From: Boesenbergia rotunda
Taxonomy: Eukaryota; Streptophyta; Magnoliopsida; Zingiberales; Zingiberaceae
Assembly: GCA_024364735.1 (NCBI GenBank)
Contig: JAGFNQ010008725.1
Span: 66,335-130,334, forward strand
Length of the DNA stretch: 64,000 nucleotides
Reading direction: 5' to 3'
Made by a program: the position numbers and the translations under genes. The notes below the pieces were generated by a model, which saw only the letters and a list, made by a program, of their open reading frames with translations, did no database searches and was not told the DNA's origin. Of this stretch, positions 42,517 through 55,630 are shown one piece after another. How positions within the stretch are numbered: position 1 is the first letter of the stretch; each line of letters begins with the position of its first letter.

Positions 42517-43720
42517 TGTTGGTGCTTGGATGGCTAGAGAGGGGGGGTGAATATAGCCAGACACAAATTCTTTCAGCTTTTAGGGATTTCTGCACTTCAA
42601 AGTTACACAGCGGAAGCAAACAATACAAAACAGAGTATTGCAGAAATTAAACCCTAAGCTAAGCACAAACAAGAACACTAACAAGAGAATATACAAGGTT
42701 CGGGGATAACTTGCCCCTACTCCTTGGCGTGCCCGTAAGGTGGGCGATCCCTTGATCGTCGGCAGATCAAGCCCCGGAAAATCCGGATAGAATGGAACCT
42801 CCTTCTCGGTGGAGTGACCTCTCCATAACGTTTCAATCAAGATGAAGATATTAAGTACAATGAAACACAAAGGAAGCTTACAGAGAACTTAGGACAGTAA
42901 GAACACAAGCGAACTCCTCACCGAGCTCCACTCAGCACAGATCTCACGCAAGAACTCCCTCTTCGTGTCTTCTTGCTGATGGACTCGCCTAGCTCCTTGT
43001 TTCTTCTTCTAAGCGCTCAAGTATACAATGTCTCCATAGGTTGCTTCAAGGATCAGAATATGTGTAGTAGCAACCTCACTTCTCAGTTGTAGCTAAAGCA
43101 AGAAGATATCGCATGCAGAGACTTCTTCTCTTCTCTTCATCGCCAGCCACTTAACCTGCTGATGCTGTCGCCAGACGCTCCTCTGCAGCTCCCAGCTGCT
43201 CATCTGCACAGCCCAGCTACCTGACCTCTCCTGAACTCCCTGACCTCTCCTCAGCTGAGCCCCAGTCGAGCCCCAGGTTAGCTTCCAGCAGCGCCAGCGT
43301 CTGTTGAGACCTGAGAAACGAAAGCATCCAAACCTGCTCGATGGAAAGTCTCCCTTTGACCCTCCTTGAGTGTTTGAATCCATCCCTGTCACCTGCACAC
43401 TCAATCAGACACTTAGCAAAGCATATGACAAGGAAATCACAGTGTATCAGAGAAAGCACAGAGAAAACAGATGCGATCAAAACTTCTGACAGCGATTTGA
43501 ATTAAAGTTTACTGCTACTGATCAGTCACCAGACCGATCAGAGTGACTCCTGATCGATCACCAGACCGATCAGAGTGACTCCTGATCGGTCACCAGACCA
43601 ATCAGGATGGGTTTAGACCGATCAGGCTCCAGCCTGATCGGTCCCCAGTGAGAAATCCGAAATCGTGACTTTCTGGTGATCGGTCACCAGACCGATTAGG
43701 ACACTTCCTGACCGATCAGG
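42517..43720 (-). repeat. Element D right (5') LTR, first part
   Basis: Matches 36801-38000 closely, including the tract from TGTTGGTGCTTGG through the GATCGGTC palindromes. It is cut at ...GACCGATCAGG by element E and continues at 53505. Confidence 0.93.
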
Positions 43721-44563
43721 TGTAACGACCAAGAAAATTCTCTTAATATTTTCTTAAAATATTGAGCATGTCTAGATAATTTTCCGAGGGACCCAGAAAT
43801 AATTATGTAAAATTGGGCCTAGAAATCCATGTTTTCTCATTTAAATTGAGAAAAACTAGGTACTAATGAGCTTTAAATAGGCTCCAAAAATGGGTATTAA
43901 TTAGGTAAAATTAATATAAATATAAAAGAATTTTATTTAGGAATATTGGCATAATTATGGGTGATTTTAGGGGGATTTTCGGAATTTAAGAAATAGAAAT
44001 AATAAAATAAATGAAATGAAAATAAAATAAAAAAAAAGGTACATGAGCCAAGGATTGAACCTTGGAACTCTTGTACAACCATGTAAGCCTTAACCAACTC
44101 ACCTAGCAAGGGATTTCTATGAGGAAATGAAGTGGATATAAGTTGAGATTAAGAAGAAGATGAAGAGTCATGGAGAGACTCTTCATTCACCACCTTAATG
44201 GGTTATAAAGAGGGGGATTTTGGGAGTTATTCTCTTCTCTCCATCAATTGCATTCTCTTCCTCCTTCTTTCTCATCCTAGACGAAATCTACAAGGGAGAT
44301 TTTCCCTTGGGAAAACTCCACAAGAAGGTCCTACCACCAAGATCTAAAGGTTTCCTAAGGTTCCAAGGCTAGGGGTGATCAAGAGACAACAAGTCTTCCT
44401 TCTTCTTCCCATCTAAGGTCTAAAAATCAAGAAACCCCAAGGTAAGACTCCCTCACCTGTGGTATAATAGTTCCCTATGATTTCCATGATTTTTAGCATG
44501 ATATATTGGTTAGTTTTCGAATTTGATGTTGAAAGGAAAGAAAACCAAGACCCTCATGCTTAA

Positions 44564-45430
44564 GGGTTTCGGCCACCATGTTTTACAGGTCTATAATTAT
44601 GCTAAAAATCATGATAATGTTATTTAATGTTCCCTTATGATGTGTAGAGGTTAAGTACAATTTTTGGGAATTTTTGGAGCACCCTAGAACACCCTAGGGT
44701 TTCGGCCAACATGAAAGAAACCAAAACTAAGAACCTTAAGTTTAAGGGTTTCGGCCACCATGATTTACAGGTCTATAATTATGCTAAAAATCATGATAAT
44801 GTTATTTAATGTTCCCTTATGATTTTTAGAGGTTAAGTATAATTTTTGGGAATTTTTGGAGCACCCTAGAACACCCTAGGGTTTCGGCCAACATGAAAGA
44901 AACCAAAACTAAGAACCTTAAGTTTAAGGGTTTCGGCCACCATGATTTACAGATCTATAATTATGATAAAAATCATGATAATGTAATTTAATGTTCCCTT
45001 ATGATGTGTAGAGGTTAAGTATAATTTTTGGGAATTTTTGGAGTACCTTAGGACACCCTAGGGTTTCGGCCAACATGAAAGAAACAAAACTAAGAACCTT
45101 AAGTTTAAGGGTTTCGGCCACCATGATTTACAGGTCTATAATTATGCCAAAAATCTTGATAATGTTATTTAATGTTCGCTTATTATGTGTAGAGGTTAAG
45201 TATAATTTTTGGGAATTTTTGAAGTACCCTAGGACACCCTAGGATTTCGGCCAACATGAAAGAAACAAAACTAAGAACCCTAAGTTTAAGGGTTTCGGCC
45301 ACCATGATTTAAAGGTCTATAATTAATCCAAAAATCTTGATAATGTTAATTTATGTTCCCTTATGATGTGTGGAGGTTAAGTATAATTTCTGGGAATTTT
45401 TGGATTACCCTAGAGACCCCATATGTTTCG
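44564..45430. repeat. 182-bp tandem repeats in LTR E (5' copy)
   Basis: Five units with the landmark GGTTTCGGCCACCATG ending at 44580, 44762, 44944, 45125 and 45306 (periods 182, 182, 181, 181). Each unit also has a second GGTTTCGGCCAACATG. The last unit is diverged. Confidence 0.95.
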
Positions 45431-46479
45431 GCCAACCTCAAGGACCCAAGGGTTAGGGTTGAGCCTTTAACTTCAAGTATATGTTTATGTGTTGCCATGA
45501 TATAAGGGTGATGTAGGGAACCATGTTAAGTTATATGCACATGCTATGCTAAGAACCATGCCAAGTGATTATGTATGTTCATGATATGAATGATGCCATG
45601 ATAAGTATGATAAGTTTATGTTCAGGATATGAATGATGCCATGATAAGAATGATAGGGTTATGATCACGATAAAAATGATGCTATGATATGTTAGGTTTA
45701 TGATATGAATGATATGTCATGTTTTATGAATAATATGCATATATGCTATGTCTTATGAATGAAGTTAAAGTACATGCCTTTAAGGCACAACTATGATGTT
45801 AAGTATGATGAATGACAAGTATGATGAATGAATGATGATGAACAACAAGTATGATGAATGAAAGATGATGCTTATGTCTTTAAGGCATAAATATGCTAAA
45901 CGGCACGGTCGATGGTTGACGGTACGACGGTCGAGAGGACCGGTAAATGGGCCGGTAGACGAGCCGAGCCGTAACAAGTTATGCTATGTTAAGTATGCTA
46001 TGAATGAATGATGAATGATGAAACATGAAAAGTATTTTACTTTATGTATGGGCTTGTACCGGACCGAAGTATGGGTCCAAGGGATGGGCACCTTAAGAAC
46101 GCCCCGATTTTGGACTACCGAAGCTGTCCACGGTTCTGGCCCTACCGGAGCTGGGTAACAGGGATGGGCACCTTAAGAACGCCTCGGTTCGGGGACTACC
46201 GACTATGCTGTCCTTACCCTAGTAGGTCGAGGCTAGCTACCTCGTATTTACTTAGGGATGCGCGCTTATGATGTATGTATGTGGTACAAGCCAGGGCCCA
46301 ATGATATGATGAATATGTTTAAGCATTAAAAGTATGTTTTAAAAGGTTAAGCATCCTTATATATATGCAATTGTCTCATGCATTCATCCATGTTATGCAT
46401 TATAATTATGATAAGAATATTATGCAAAGTAAGTTTATGCAAAGCAAGTTTATGCAAGATATGTTTATGCAAATGATTT

Positions 46480-46830
46480 TGTTTATGCTCATGTTACTAT
46501 ATGATTCCATGATTTGATTGTGTTTATGCTAATTTAGAATGCCATGATTTATCTATGTTCATGTTAGTTTAGGATGCCATGATTTATTTATGTTCATGTT
46601 AGTTTAAAATGCCATGATTTTATTTATGTGCATGATAGTTTAGGGTGCCATGATTTAATTATGTTTATGCCAAGTTAGAATGCCATGATTTGATTTATGT
46701 TCATGCTAGGTTAGGATGCCATGATTTAATTATGTTTATGCTAAGATAGTATGCCATGATTGGATTTATGTTCATGCTAGTTTAGAACGTCATGATTTTA
46801 TTTATATTCGTGCTAAGAATGTTTATGAAG
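46480..46830. repeat. About 43-bp repeats in LTR E (5' copy)
   Basis: About eight units built on ATGCCATGATTT, TTATGTT.ATGCTA and GTTTAGA. Repeated at 52505-52850 in the 3' LTR. Confidence 0.85.
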
Positions 46831-47479
46831 TTATGTTTGTTATGTTTATGTCTACGTCAAGTATTGTGCCATGCCATAAAGGTTTATGGTTATGTTTATG
46901 CTATGCTATGAAGATGATTATGTTATGTTTACGCCATGACGAATGTATGCTAAGTGATGAAAAGGCTTATGTTCTAAGTAAAGCACTAAGTATGTAATGG
47001 CTTATGTGCTCATGAATGAATGATGAATGGTTTTAGTGAGTAGGAAAGAGTCTTACTAAGCCTGTGTGCTTATAATCTTATTTCCTTATACCGCAGATCA
47101 CGCAAGGGGACAGTAAGGAAGCAGCAGGAGGGCATCAAAGAATGTGTGTGATAGTGACTTGGCCAAGGAGCAATATGGTTGCTCGTCTCATGATAAAACT
47201 TTATCTTTACTGTTATGTGTTTAAGTATGACTCTATGACATGATACTAAGTATGGCATGATGCTAAGTATGACATGATGCTACGAATGACAAGATGCTAA
47301 GTATGATATGATGCTAAGTATGAAGTTACTACGCTAAGTTCCCGTGTTATAGTGCTAGAAATGGTCGTAAGTGCATGTAGGAGTAAGTTAAAGGTTTCCG
47401 CTGCATTATGATGTCTACATGCCCTAAGTATGTTAACGTAACGCCGCTTTAGGAAAAAAAAAAGACGGGCGTTACAGGT

Positions 47480-47491
47480 TGGTATCAGAGC
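47480..47491 (+). other. Element E primer-binding site
   Basis: TGGTATCAGAGC three bases after the LTR end, the initiator tRNA-Met complement. Confidence 0.92.
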
Positions 47492-48433
47492 AGTTACCAT
47501 CTCACTACACACACATCAAGACCCTCTTCCTGCCGCTTCCAAGTAAGTACCTCTTTACATATCTGATAGTAGTAAGATGTTTTATGATTTTAAGATATGC
47601 AAGTATGAACGATAGTATGATGGAAAAGTACTTTAAGATATGTAACGATGAACGATATTTTATCTTCTTTTATGAATTTAATATTTAGAATAATATAAGA
47701 GTGTGTACTAATATAAGATTATCATAAATATAACCTTACTAATTCCTTATCATATAAATTGTCATAATATACATATTATTCCATAAGAAAAATTATAGGT
47801 ATTATACCTATAATTTATATGATAAATAACTATAATTTATGATATTATGTATAACCTATAATATAGTCTCATGTAGGGAATTATATAGCCTACATACATA
47901 AGATTATAACACTCTCACATATGTTAGCGTATAGTATTAGTTCCATTATACTAATACTAATATAATTAATGGTATAAGTCATACGGTATAACCTAAAATG
48001 ATACGCATAGGGTAGTGTCCTAATTATATTAACACTTATTATAGATTATGGGTCCACTATATTTTCATACTAATTATAAATATTAGAATCATCAACGTAT
48101 GTTTCACTATTATCTTATATATAATATATAAGATTACCTTAAGTTATTTTATGGTAATAAATATGATCTCACTTATCATATAATAACCATTAACTAATAT
48201 AATTCATAGCTCATGTTGTGAATTAATATTTCGGAAGCATACTATTATTAGAATTACCCATAATTATAATAAGTATATAATTATGATATATGCATATAAT
48301 TACATCATAGGGCTATTAATGGCACTAGCTCAATTATGACAATCATGTATGTCACTTATATCATCAAGGATATAAGCAATTAAGTAGCCGTGAATAAAGT
48401 ACACATAATCATGTTGGTAATATTATCAGTTCC
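47492..48433 (+). other. Element E AT-rich interior in place of gag and RT
   Basis: No Gag, protease or RT signature in any frame. After a short leader, about 47680-48420 is very AT-rich with many short inverted repeats such as ATAGGTATTATACCTAT. Its origin is unclear: it could be filler DNA joined in the internal deletion. Confidence 0.65.
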
Positions 48434-49027
48434 TTGAGTGGAAGAATTTTCCCTTATTCGATGCGCCCGGGATCCACCAAAAGGTATCAAGACCTGAAGG
48501 AGGAATTCTGGTGGTCCGACAGGAAGAGAGATGTGGCGCAGCATGTTGGTACATGCCTAACCTGCCAACAGGTGAAAGCAGAACACCAGCGACCCGGAGG
48601 AGTTCTGCAGCCACTCCCAATTTCGGAATGGAAATGGGAAAATATCTCTATGGATTTTATGTCGGGACTTCCCCAGACTACAAATGGATATGATGCGGTA
48701 TGGGTAATTATGGACAGGTTGACGAAGTCTGCTCACTTCTTAGCTATCAAGATGACTTATTCGATTGAGCAACTGGCTCAATTATATGCTAAGGGGGTAA
48801 TCTGGCTTCATGGAGTTCCCAAGACCATCATCTCAGATAGGGATGGTCGCTTTACTTCGCATTTTTGGGAGTGTGTTCAGAAGTCTCTGGGCACTAAATT
48901 GCGATTTAGCACCGCTTTTCACCCTCAGACTGATGGACAAACCGAACGGGTGAATCAAGTACTGGAAGACATGTTGCGGCTTGTACCCTGGACTTCAAAG
49001 GAAGCTGGTATCGATATCTATGTTTAG
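48434..49027 (+). pseudogene. Element E integrase zinc domain and catalytic core
   Basis: A frame open from before 48434 encodes KRYQDLKEEFWWSDRKRDVA and GTCLTCQQVKAEHQRPGG (the CxxC half of the HHCC domain). The core follows with ISMDFMSGLP (first aspartate), TIISDRDGRFTSHFWE (second aspartate) and FHPQTDGQTERVNQ (catalytic glutamate), so the triad is complete. The two histidines of the zinc domain are cut away at the AT-rich junction. A frameshift near 49020 ends the frame. Confidence 0.9.
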
Positions 49028-49692
49028 CGGAATTCGCTTACAATAATAGCTACCAAGCTACTATTGGGATGGCACCTTATGAAGCGATGTATGGGAGGAG
49101 ATGTAGGTCTCCAATCTGTTGGTATGAGGGTGGTGAAAAGAAGGAGATGGGGCTCACAACGGATATCATCAACAGCACCACCCGAGCTATACAGAATATC
49201 CGACAACGGATAGAAACTGCTCAGAGCCGGCAGAAGAGTTATGCCGATGTCCGGCGTAGACCCCTGGAGTTTAATGTTGGAGATTGGGTGTTTCTGAAAG
49301 TGGCTCCTATGAAGGGGGTGACAAGATTTGGAAAGAAAGGAAAGTTAAGTCCGCGCTATGTGGGGCCGTACCTGATTCTGAAAAGAGTCGGTAAAGTGGC
49401 GTATGAGTTAGAGCTGCCTCCAGAGATGTCAGCTATCCATAACGTATTCCATGTGTCCCTGCTGAAAAAGTGTATCCCAAATATGGACCAAGTGATTGAG
49501 CCACAGACGGTGCAGGTGCAAGAGGACTTAAGCTATGAGAGCAGACCCATCTAGATTTTGGATAAGGAAGTCAAGAAGCTGAGGAGTAAGGAGGTACCCT
49601 TAGTCAAGGTCCTATGGCAAAGTCAACGGTTCGAAGAAGCTACCTGGGAACGCGAGGACGAGATGAGGCGCAAGTACCCGGAGTTATTCTAA
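49028..49692 (+). pseudogene. Element E integrase C-terminus with chromodomain-like tail
   Basis: After the frameshift the frame resumes at an AEFAYNNSYQATIGMAPYEA stretch and continues through RRPLEFNVGDWVFLKV, RYVGPYLILKRVGKVAYELE and the FHVSLLKKC block, the GPY/F module of chromoviruses. A TAG at 49552-49554 interrupts it just before KEVKKLRSKEVPLVKVLW and ATWEREDEMRRKYPELF, a short chromodomain-like tail of the kind seen in Tekay/Del elements. It ends at a TAA at 49690. The tail may direct insertion to heterochromatin in the family; here it is beyond a stop. Confidence 0.87.
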
Positions 49693-49710
49693 GTTCGAGG
49701 ACGAACTTTC

Positions 49711-49726
49711 ACGAGGTATGGGGGAT
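49711..49726 (+). other. Element E polypurine tract
   Basis: ACGAGGTATGGGGGAT against the start of the 3' LTR. Confidence 0.75.
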
Positions 49727-52700
49727 TATAACGACCCGAAAAATTCTCTTAATATTTTCTTAAAATATTGAGCATGTCTAGATAATTTTTCGAGGGGTCC
49801 AGAAATAATTATGTAAAATTGGGCCTAGAAATCCATGTTTTCTCATTTAAATTGAGAAAAACTAGGTACTAATGAGCTTTAAATGGGCTCCAAAAATAGG
49901 TATTAATTAGGTAAAATTAATATAAATTAGGTAAAATTAATATAAATATAAAAGAATTTTATTTAGGAATATTGGCATAATTATGGGTGATTTTAGGGGG
50001 ATTTTCGGAATTTAAGAAATAGAAATAATAAAATAAATGAAATGAAAATAAAATAAAAATAAAGGTGCATGAGCCAAGAATTAAACCTTGGACCTCTTGT
50101 ACAACCATGTAAGCCTTAACCAACTCACCTAGAAAGGGATTTCTATGAGGAAATGAAGTGGATATAAGTTGAGATTAAGAAGAAGATGAAGAGTCATGGA
50201 GAGACTCTTCATTCACCACCTTAATGGGTTATAAAGAGGGGGGTTTTGGGAGTTATTCTCTTCTCTCCATCAATTGCATTCTCTTCCTCCTTCTTTCTCA
50301 TCCTAGACGAAATCTACAAGGGAGATTTTCCCTTGGGAAAACTCCACAAGAAGGCCCTACCACCAAGATCTAAAGGTTTCCTAAGGTTCCAAGGCTAGGG
50401 GTGATCAAGAGACAACAAGTCATCCTTCTTCTTCCCATCTAAGGTCTAAAAATCAAGAAACCCCAAGGTAAGACTCCCTCACCTGTGGTATAATAGTTCC
50501 CTATGATTTCCATGATTTTTAGCATGATATATTGGTTAGTTTTCGAATTTGATGTTGAAAGGAAAGAAAACCAAGACCCTCATGCTTAAGGGTTTCGGCC
50601 ACCATGTTTTACAGGTCTATAATTATGCTAAAAATAATGATAATGTTATTTAATGTTCCATTATGATGTATAGAGGTTAAGTACAATTTTTGGGAATTTT
50701 TGGAGCACCCTAGAACACCCTAGGGTTTCGGCCAACATGAAAGAAACCAAAACTAAGAACCTTAAGTTTAAGGGTTTCGGCCACCATGATTTACAGGTCT
50801 ATAATTATGCTAAAAATCATGATAATGTTATTTAATGTTCCCTTATGATCTGTAGAGGTTAAGTATAATTTTTGGGAATTTTTGGAGCACCCTAGAACAC
50901 CCTAGGGTTTCGGCCAACATGAAAGAAACCAAAACTAAGAACCTTAAGTTTAAGGGTTTCGGCCACCATGATTTAAAGATCTATAATTATGATAAAAATC
51001 ATGATAATGTTATTTAATGTTCCCTTATGATGTGTATAGATTAAGTATAATTTTTGGGAATTTTTGGAGTACCCTAGGACACCCTAGGGTTTCGGCCAAC
51101 ATGAAAGAAACAAAACTAAGAACCTTAAGTTTAAGGGTTTTGGCCACCATGATTTACAGGTCTATAATTATGCCAAAAATCTTGATAATGTTATTTAATG
51201 TTCCCTTATGATGTGTAGAGGTTAAGTATAATTTTTGGGAATTTTTGAAGTACCCTAGGACACCCTAGGGTTTCGGCCAACATGAAAGAAACAAAACTAA
51301 GAACCCTAAGTTTAAGGGTTTCGGCCACCATGATTTAAAGGTCTATAATTAATCCAAAAATCTTGATAATGTTAATTTATGTTCCCTTATGATGTGTGGA
51401 GGTTAAGTATAATTTCTGGGAATTTTTGAATTACCCTAGAGACCCCATATGTTTCGGCCAACCTCAAGGACCCAAGGGTTAGGGTTGAGCCTTTAACTTC
51501 AAGTATATGTTTATGTGTTGCCATGATATAAGGGTGATGTAGGGAACCATGTTAAGTTATATGCCCATGCTATGCTAAGAACCATGCTAAGTGATTATGT
51601 ATGTTCATGATATGAATGATGCCATGATAAATATGATAAGTTTATGTTCAGGATATGAATGATGCCATGATAAGAATGATAGGGTTATGATCACGATAAA
51701 AATGATGTTATGATATGTTAGGTTTATGATATGAATGATATGCCATGTTTTATGAATAATATGCATATATGCTATGTCTTATGAATGAAGTTAAAGTACA
51801 TGCCTTTAAGGCACAGCTATGATGTTAAGTATGATGAATGACAAGTATGATGAATGAATGATGATGAACAACAAGTATGATGAATGAAAGATGATGCTTA
51901 TGTCTTTAAGGCATAAATGTGCTAAACGGCACGGTCGATGGTTGACGGTACGACGGTCGAGAGGACCGGTAAATGGGCCGGTAGACGAGCCGAGCCGTAA
52001 CAAGTTATGCTATGTTAAGTATGCTATGAATGAATGATGAATGATGAAGCATGAAAAGTATTTTACTTTATGTATGGGCTTGTACCGGACCGAAGTATGG
52101 GTCCAAGGGATGGGCACCTTAAGAACGCCCCGGTTTTGGACTACCGAAGCTGTCCACGGTTCTGGCCCTACCGGAGCTGGGTAACAGGGATGGGCACCTT
52201 AAGAATGCCTCGGTTCGGGGACTACCGACTATGCTGTTCTTACCCTAGTAGGTCGAGGCTAGCTACCTCGTATTTACTTAGGGATGCGCGCTTATGATGT
52301 ATGTATGTGGTACAAGCCAGGGCCCAATGATATGATGAATATGTTTAAGCATTAAAAGTATGTTTTAAAAGGTTAAGCATCCTTATATATATGCAATTGT
52401 CTCATGCATTCATCCATGTTATGCATTATAATTATGATAAGAATATTATGCAAAGTAAGTTTATGCAAAGCAAGTTTATGCAAGATATGTTTATGCAAAT
52501 GATTTTGTTTATGCTCATGTTACTATATGATGCCATGATTTGATTGTGTTTATGCTAATTTAGAATGCCATGATTTATCTATGTTCATGTTAGTTTAGGA
52601 TGTCATGATTTATTTATGTTCATGCTAGTTTAAAATGCCATGATTTTATTTATGTGCATGATAGTTTAGGGTGTCACGATTTAATTATGTTTATGCCAAG

Positions 52701-53504
52701 TTAGAATGCCATGATTTGATTTATGTTCATGCTAGGTTAGGATGTCATGATTTAATTATGTTTATGCTAAGATAGTATGCCATGATTGGATTTATGTTCA
52801 TGCTAGTTTAGAACGCCATGATTTTATTTATATTCGTGCTAAGAATATTTATGAAGTTATGTTTGTTATGTTTATGTCTACGCCAAGTATTGTGCCATGC
52901 CATGAAGGTTTATGGTTATGTTTATGCTATGCTATGAAGATGATTATGTTATGTTTACGCCATGACGAATGTATGCTAAGTGATGAAAAGGCTTATGTTC
53001 TAAGTAAAGCACTAAGTATGTAATGGCTTATGTGCTCATGAATGAATGATGAATGGTTTTAGTGAGTAGGAAAGAGTCTTACTAAGCCTGTGTGCTTATA
53101 GTCTTATTTCCTTATACCGCAGATCACGCAAAGGGACAGTAAGGAAGCAGCAGGAGGGCATCAAAGAATGTGTGTGATAGTGACTTGGCCAAGGAGCAAT
53201 ATGGTTGCTCGTCTCATGATAGAACTTTATCTTTACTGTTATGTGTTTAAGTATGACTCTATGACATGATACTAAGTATGACATGATGCTAAGTATGACA
53301 TGATGCTATGAATGACAAGATGCTAAGTATGATATGATGCTAAGTATAAAGTTACTACGCTAAGTTCCCATGTTATAGTGCTAGAAATGGTCGTAAGTGC
53401 ATGTAGGAGTAAGTTAAAGGTTTCCGCTGCATTATGATGTCTACATGCCCTAAGTATGTTAACGTAACGCCGTTTTAGGGAAAAAAAAAAAGGCGGGCGT
53501 TACA
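49727..53504 (+). repeat. Element E 3' LTR (3778 bp)
   Basis: Aligns with the 5' LTR throughout, including the 182-bp repeats (about 50590-51440) and 43-bp repeats (about 52505-52850). Its first bases are TATAACGACC instead of TGTAACGACC, a change in the terminal TG. It also has an extra short duplication of GGTAAAATTAATATAAAT near 49912. Confidence 0.95.
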
Positions 53505-54236
53505 TCAGGCTCCAGCCTGATCGGTTATAGTGAGAAGCCCGTGACGTTTGATCGTTCACCAGAACGATTTGAATAGTATCACTGATCGGTCACCAGACCG
53601 ATCAGGAGCAGAGCAGTAAGGTTCCCAAAAGTCATTGTATGCTCCCTGATCAGTCACCATACCGATCAAGAGCCGAACAGTAGGTTTGCCAAAGACACTG
53701 TATGCTCCCTGATCGGTCACCAGACCGATCAGACATCGCTGGATCGGTCACCAGACCGATCCACGAGGGAACTCCGTGCCAACTTCCCTGATCGGTCACC
53801 AGACCGATCCAGGCAAGGCCAAACCCATTCTAAGTCAAGAGAACTGGCTCCCAACCTCCCCTGACTCATGCTCAGTCCCTCGGACCAAGACTCCGTGCCC
53901 AGTTTCACTCACCAGGACTTCAACCTAGCCCTCCAAGCTAGGACCTGACCCTCCAAGCCAGGACTTTTTCACACCTAGCCCTCTAAGCTAGGACTTTTTC
54001 CCACCTAACCCTCCAAGTTAGGACTTTTCACACCTAGCCCTCCAAGCTAGGACTTTTTCACACCTAACCCTCCAAGTTAGGACTTTTCACACATAGCCCT
54101 CCAAGCTAGGACTTTTTCCATGCCAGCGTGCGATCTCCCGATCCACCTGGACTTGATCCGAATTCAACCAAACTTGAATCAAACTTAAATCGGTGTCAAA
54201 CACCAAAACAACAATCAGGGTCAGACTGCATCAACA
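53505..54236 (-). repeat. Element D right (5') LTR, second part
   Basis: Resumes with TCAGG (the duplicated target of element E), then palindromes and the 27-bp stem-loop repeats (53930-54120), ending CATCAACA at 54236. With 42517-43720 it totals about 1.93 kb, some 250 bp shorter than the left LTR because repeat units are missing. Confidence 0.93.
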
Positions 54237-54439
54237 AGATCTTCCACAATATCTGCGTGAGTTAAGAGCTAGAGATCCTGAAACATATGTGGCACTATGC
54301 AGAAATGGTGACAATCAGTTCCAGCGGTGTTTTGAGGCTTTTGGTCCTTGCCGAAGGGTGTTCAGGTCTTATTTGCGTAGACTTATCGGAATTGATGTCA
54401 CACACCTAAGAGGAAAGTATCCGGGAGTAATGTTGATTG
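54237..54439 (+). pseudogene. MULE transposase pseudogene, middle segment
   Basis: Starts with AGATC, repeating the last five bases before element D, and encodes LPQYLRELRARDPETYVALC then QRCFEAFGPCRRVFRS and the start of the MULE catalytic domain (IDVTHLRGKYPGVML, with the first catalytic aspartate). It is cut after GATTG by the lone LTR at 54440. The reading frame is continuous within this short stretch. Confidence 0.9.
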
Positions 54440-55630
54440 TGTTAGTGATATGAGAGAAGTGTCCTAAGGCAATCGCCTTATGATTGTAAAACATTTATAT
54501 TAATAAATGATAATTCACTATTTGAGTATACATGCTTGTGTATTTGATTGGGATCTTAAACTCATCTACTGAATGTCCGCAATACAACTCACAGCATAAG
54601 AGAATTTGTGATGAGATCACAACTAGTGATTATCTCTAAATGCGCAAATGTGAAGTATTGAAAATATCCCTAGTCGATGAATTGATAAAAACGGACACTA
54701 TCAATTCTGTTGAGACTAGCATGGGTTATTCTCTAATCAGCTGATTCTCACTAGCTGGTGACATTGGGATGTCCGGAGATAAACATGGATGCTAATTAAG
54801 GGAACTAGTTCATTGGAGTGACTAGCTGTAAGACTTCATATGGGAATCTACATGTAGATATGTCAATGAAGATCTTACTGCGGCTTAAGTGCGATGTTCC
54901 TTTGACTTGCGGTGTTCATGTCATCTTGGTCATGGAGACTTATACTTTGACATCTTAAGCAAGCATCTCCAAGGAGGTGTGGACCCAGGATGATTGGGTG
55001 TAAGCCGAAGTGCCTGAAGATGTTTGAACAGTCTACAAAGGATTCACCACTCCTTGCGAGGAGATGTATACCCAGGCCTATCGTCGGATTGTTACTCAAA
55101 GCCTCTGGCCAGAGCATATCATGTTTAGAGTGAGAGTCTCTAAAATACATGAGAGTAATTAGAAATCCAAAGGACGAGTAAGACATTACTTGGGCTAGGT
55201 GTGACGTAGTCAGCCTAGTGGGGACTGACACCATTGACCGTGTCCTGAACCAAGTGGGTACAAGGTGGTGAAGGGAATGGGGCACGATTCATTAGAGCTG
55301 CTGAAGGGTTTCAGAATAATTTCTTCTGAGGTCAAACCGTTGATCTTTCGATTAATTGGGGATCATGATGTACTACTAGGTGCCACTCATGATCGTTCTA
55401 TAATCAGTTAATTATAGACGGCCAACATAAATCGAAAGCCTATTTAGTCACACGCACTACGAGTAATCCGAGGGATTTAAAACGAGTTGAAAATTGGATT
55501 TTCCGATCAAGAGAAATAAGTCGAATCTGAGTTAGTCAGAGGCGCAATGGAAGCTAAAAATGGCTAAGTCTTTTGAAGGCTTTTTTTGGGCGAATTAAAT
55601 GAGTTTAATTCGCGGCGGTCCGGGTTGGTT

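Larger units (their letters stand above)
43721..47476 (+). repeat. Element E 5' LTR (3756 bp)
   Basis: Starts TGTAACGACC and ends GGGCGTTACA. It holds a 182-bp tandem repeat (44564-45430), a GC-rich patch around 45900-46270 and a run of about 43-bp repeats (46480-46830). Small ORFs within it occur identically in the other LTR and are not supported as genes. Confidence 0.95.
43721..53504 (+). mobile_element. Element E: internally deleted Tekay/Del-like Ty3/gypsy element in the LTR of D
   Basis: Plus-strand element with 3.76- and 3.78-kb LTRs that look almost identical, a primer-binding site and polypurine tract, and a 2.25-kb interior holding only integrase with a chromodomain-like tail. TCAGG at 43716-43720 and 53505-53509 is a perfect target-site duplication. 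Gag, protease, RT and RNase H are missing. The close LTR similarity and its position inside D show it is the youngest datable insertion in the nest. Confidence 0.94.
36801..54236 (-). mobile_element. Element D: gag-only Sirevirus derivative inserted in the MULE gene
   Basis: Two LTRs with TG...CA ends flank an interior of 3.5 kb holding a primer-binding site, one intact gag, a protease remnant and a polypurine tract, all minus strand. The flanking bases AGATC (36796-36800 and 54237-54241) are a perfect 5-bp target-site duplication. RT, RNase H and integrase are missing. Its right LTR is split by element E. Any mobility would need enzymes from another element; element A is a relative but is itself broken. 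Confidence 0.95.

Noticed and set aside
46044..46271. 75-codon ORF in LTR E, repeated at 52070-52297
   Set aside because: Repeated only because the two LTRs are copies; no recognisable domain, and it sits in non-coding LTR.
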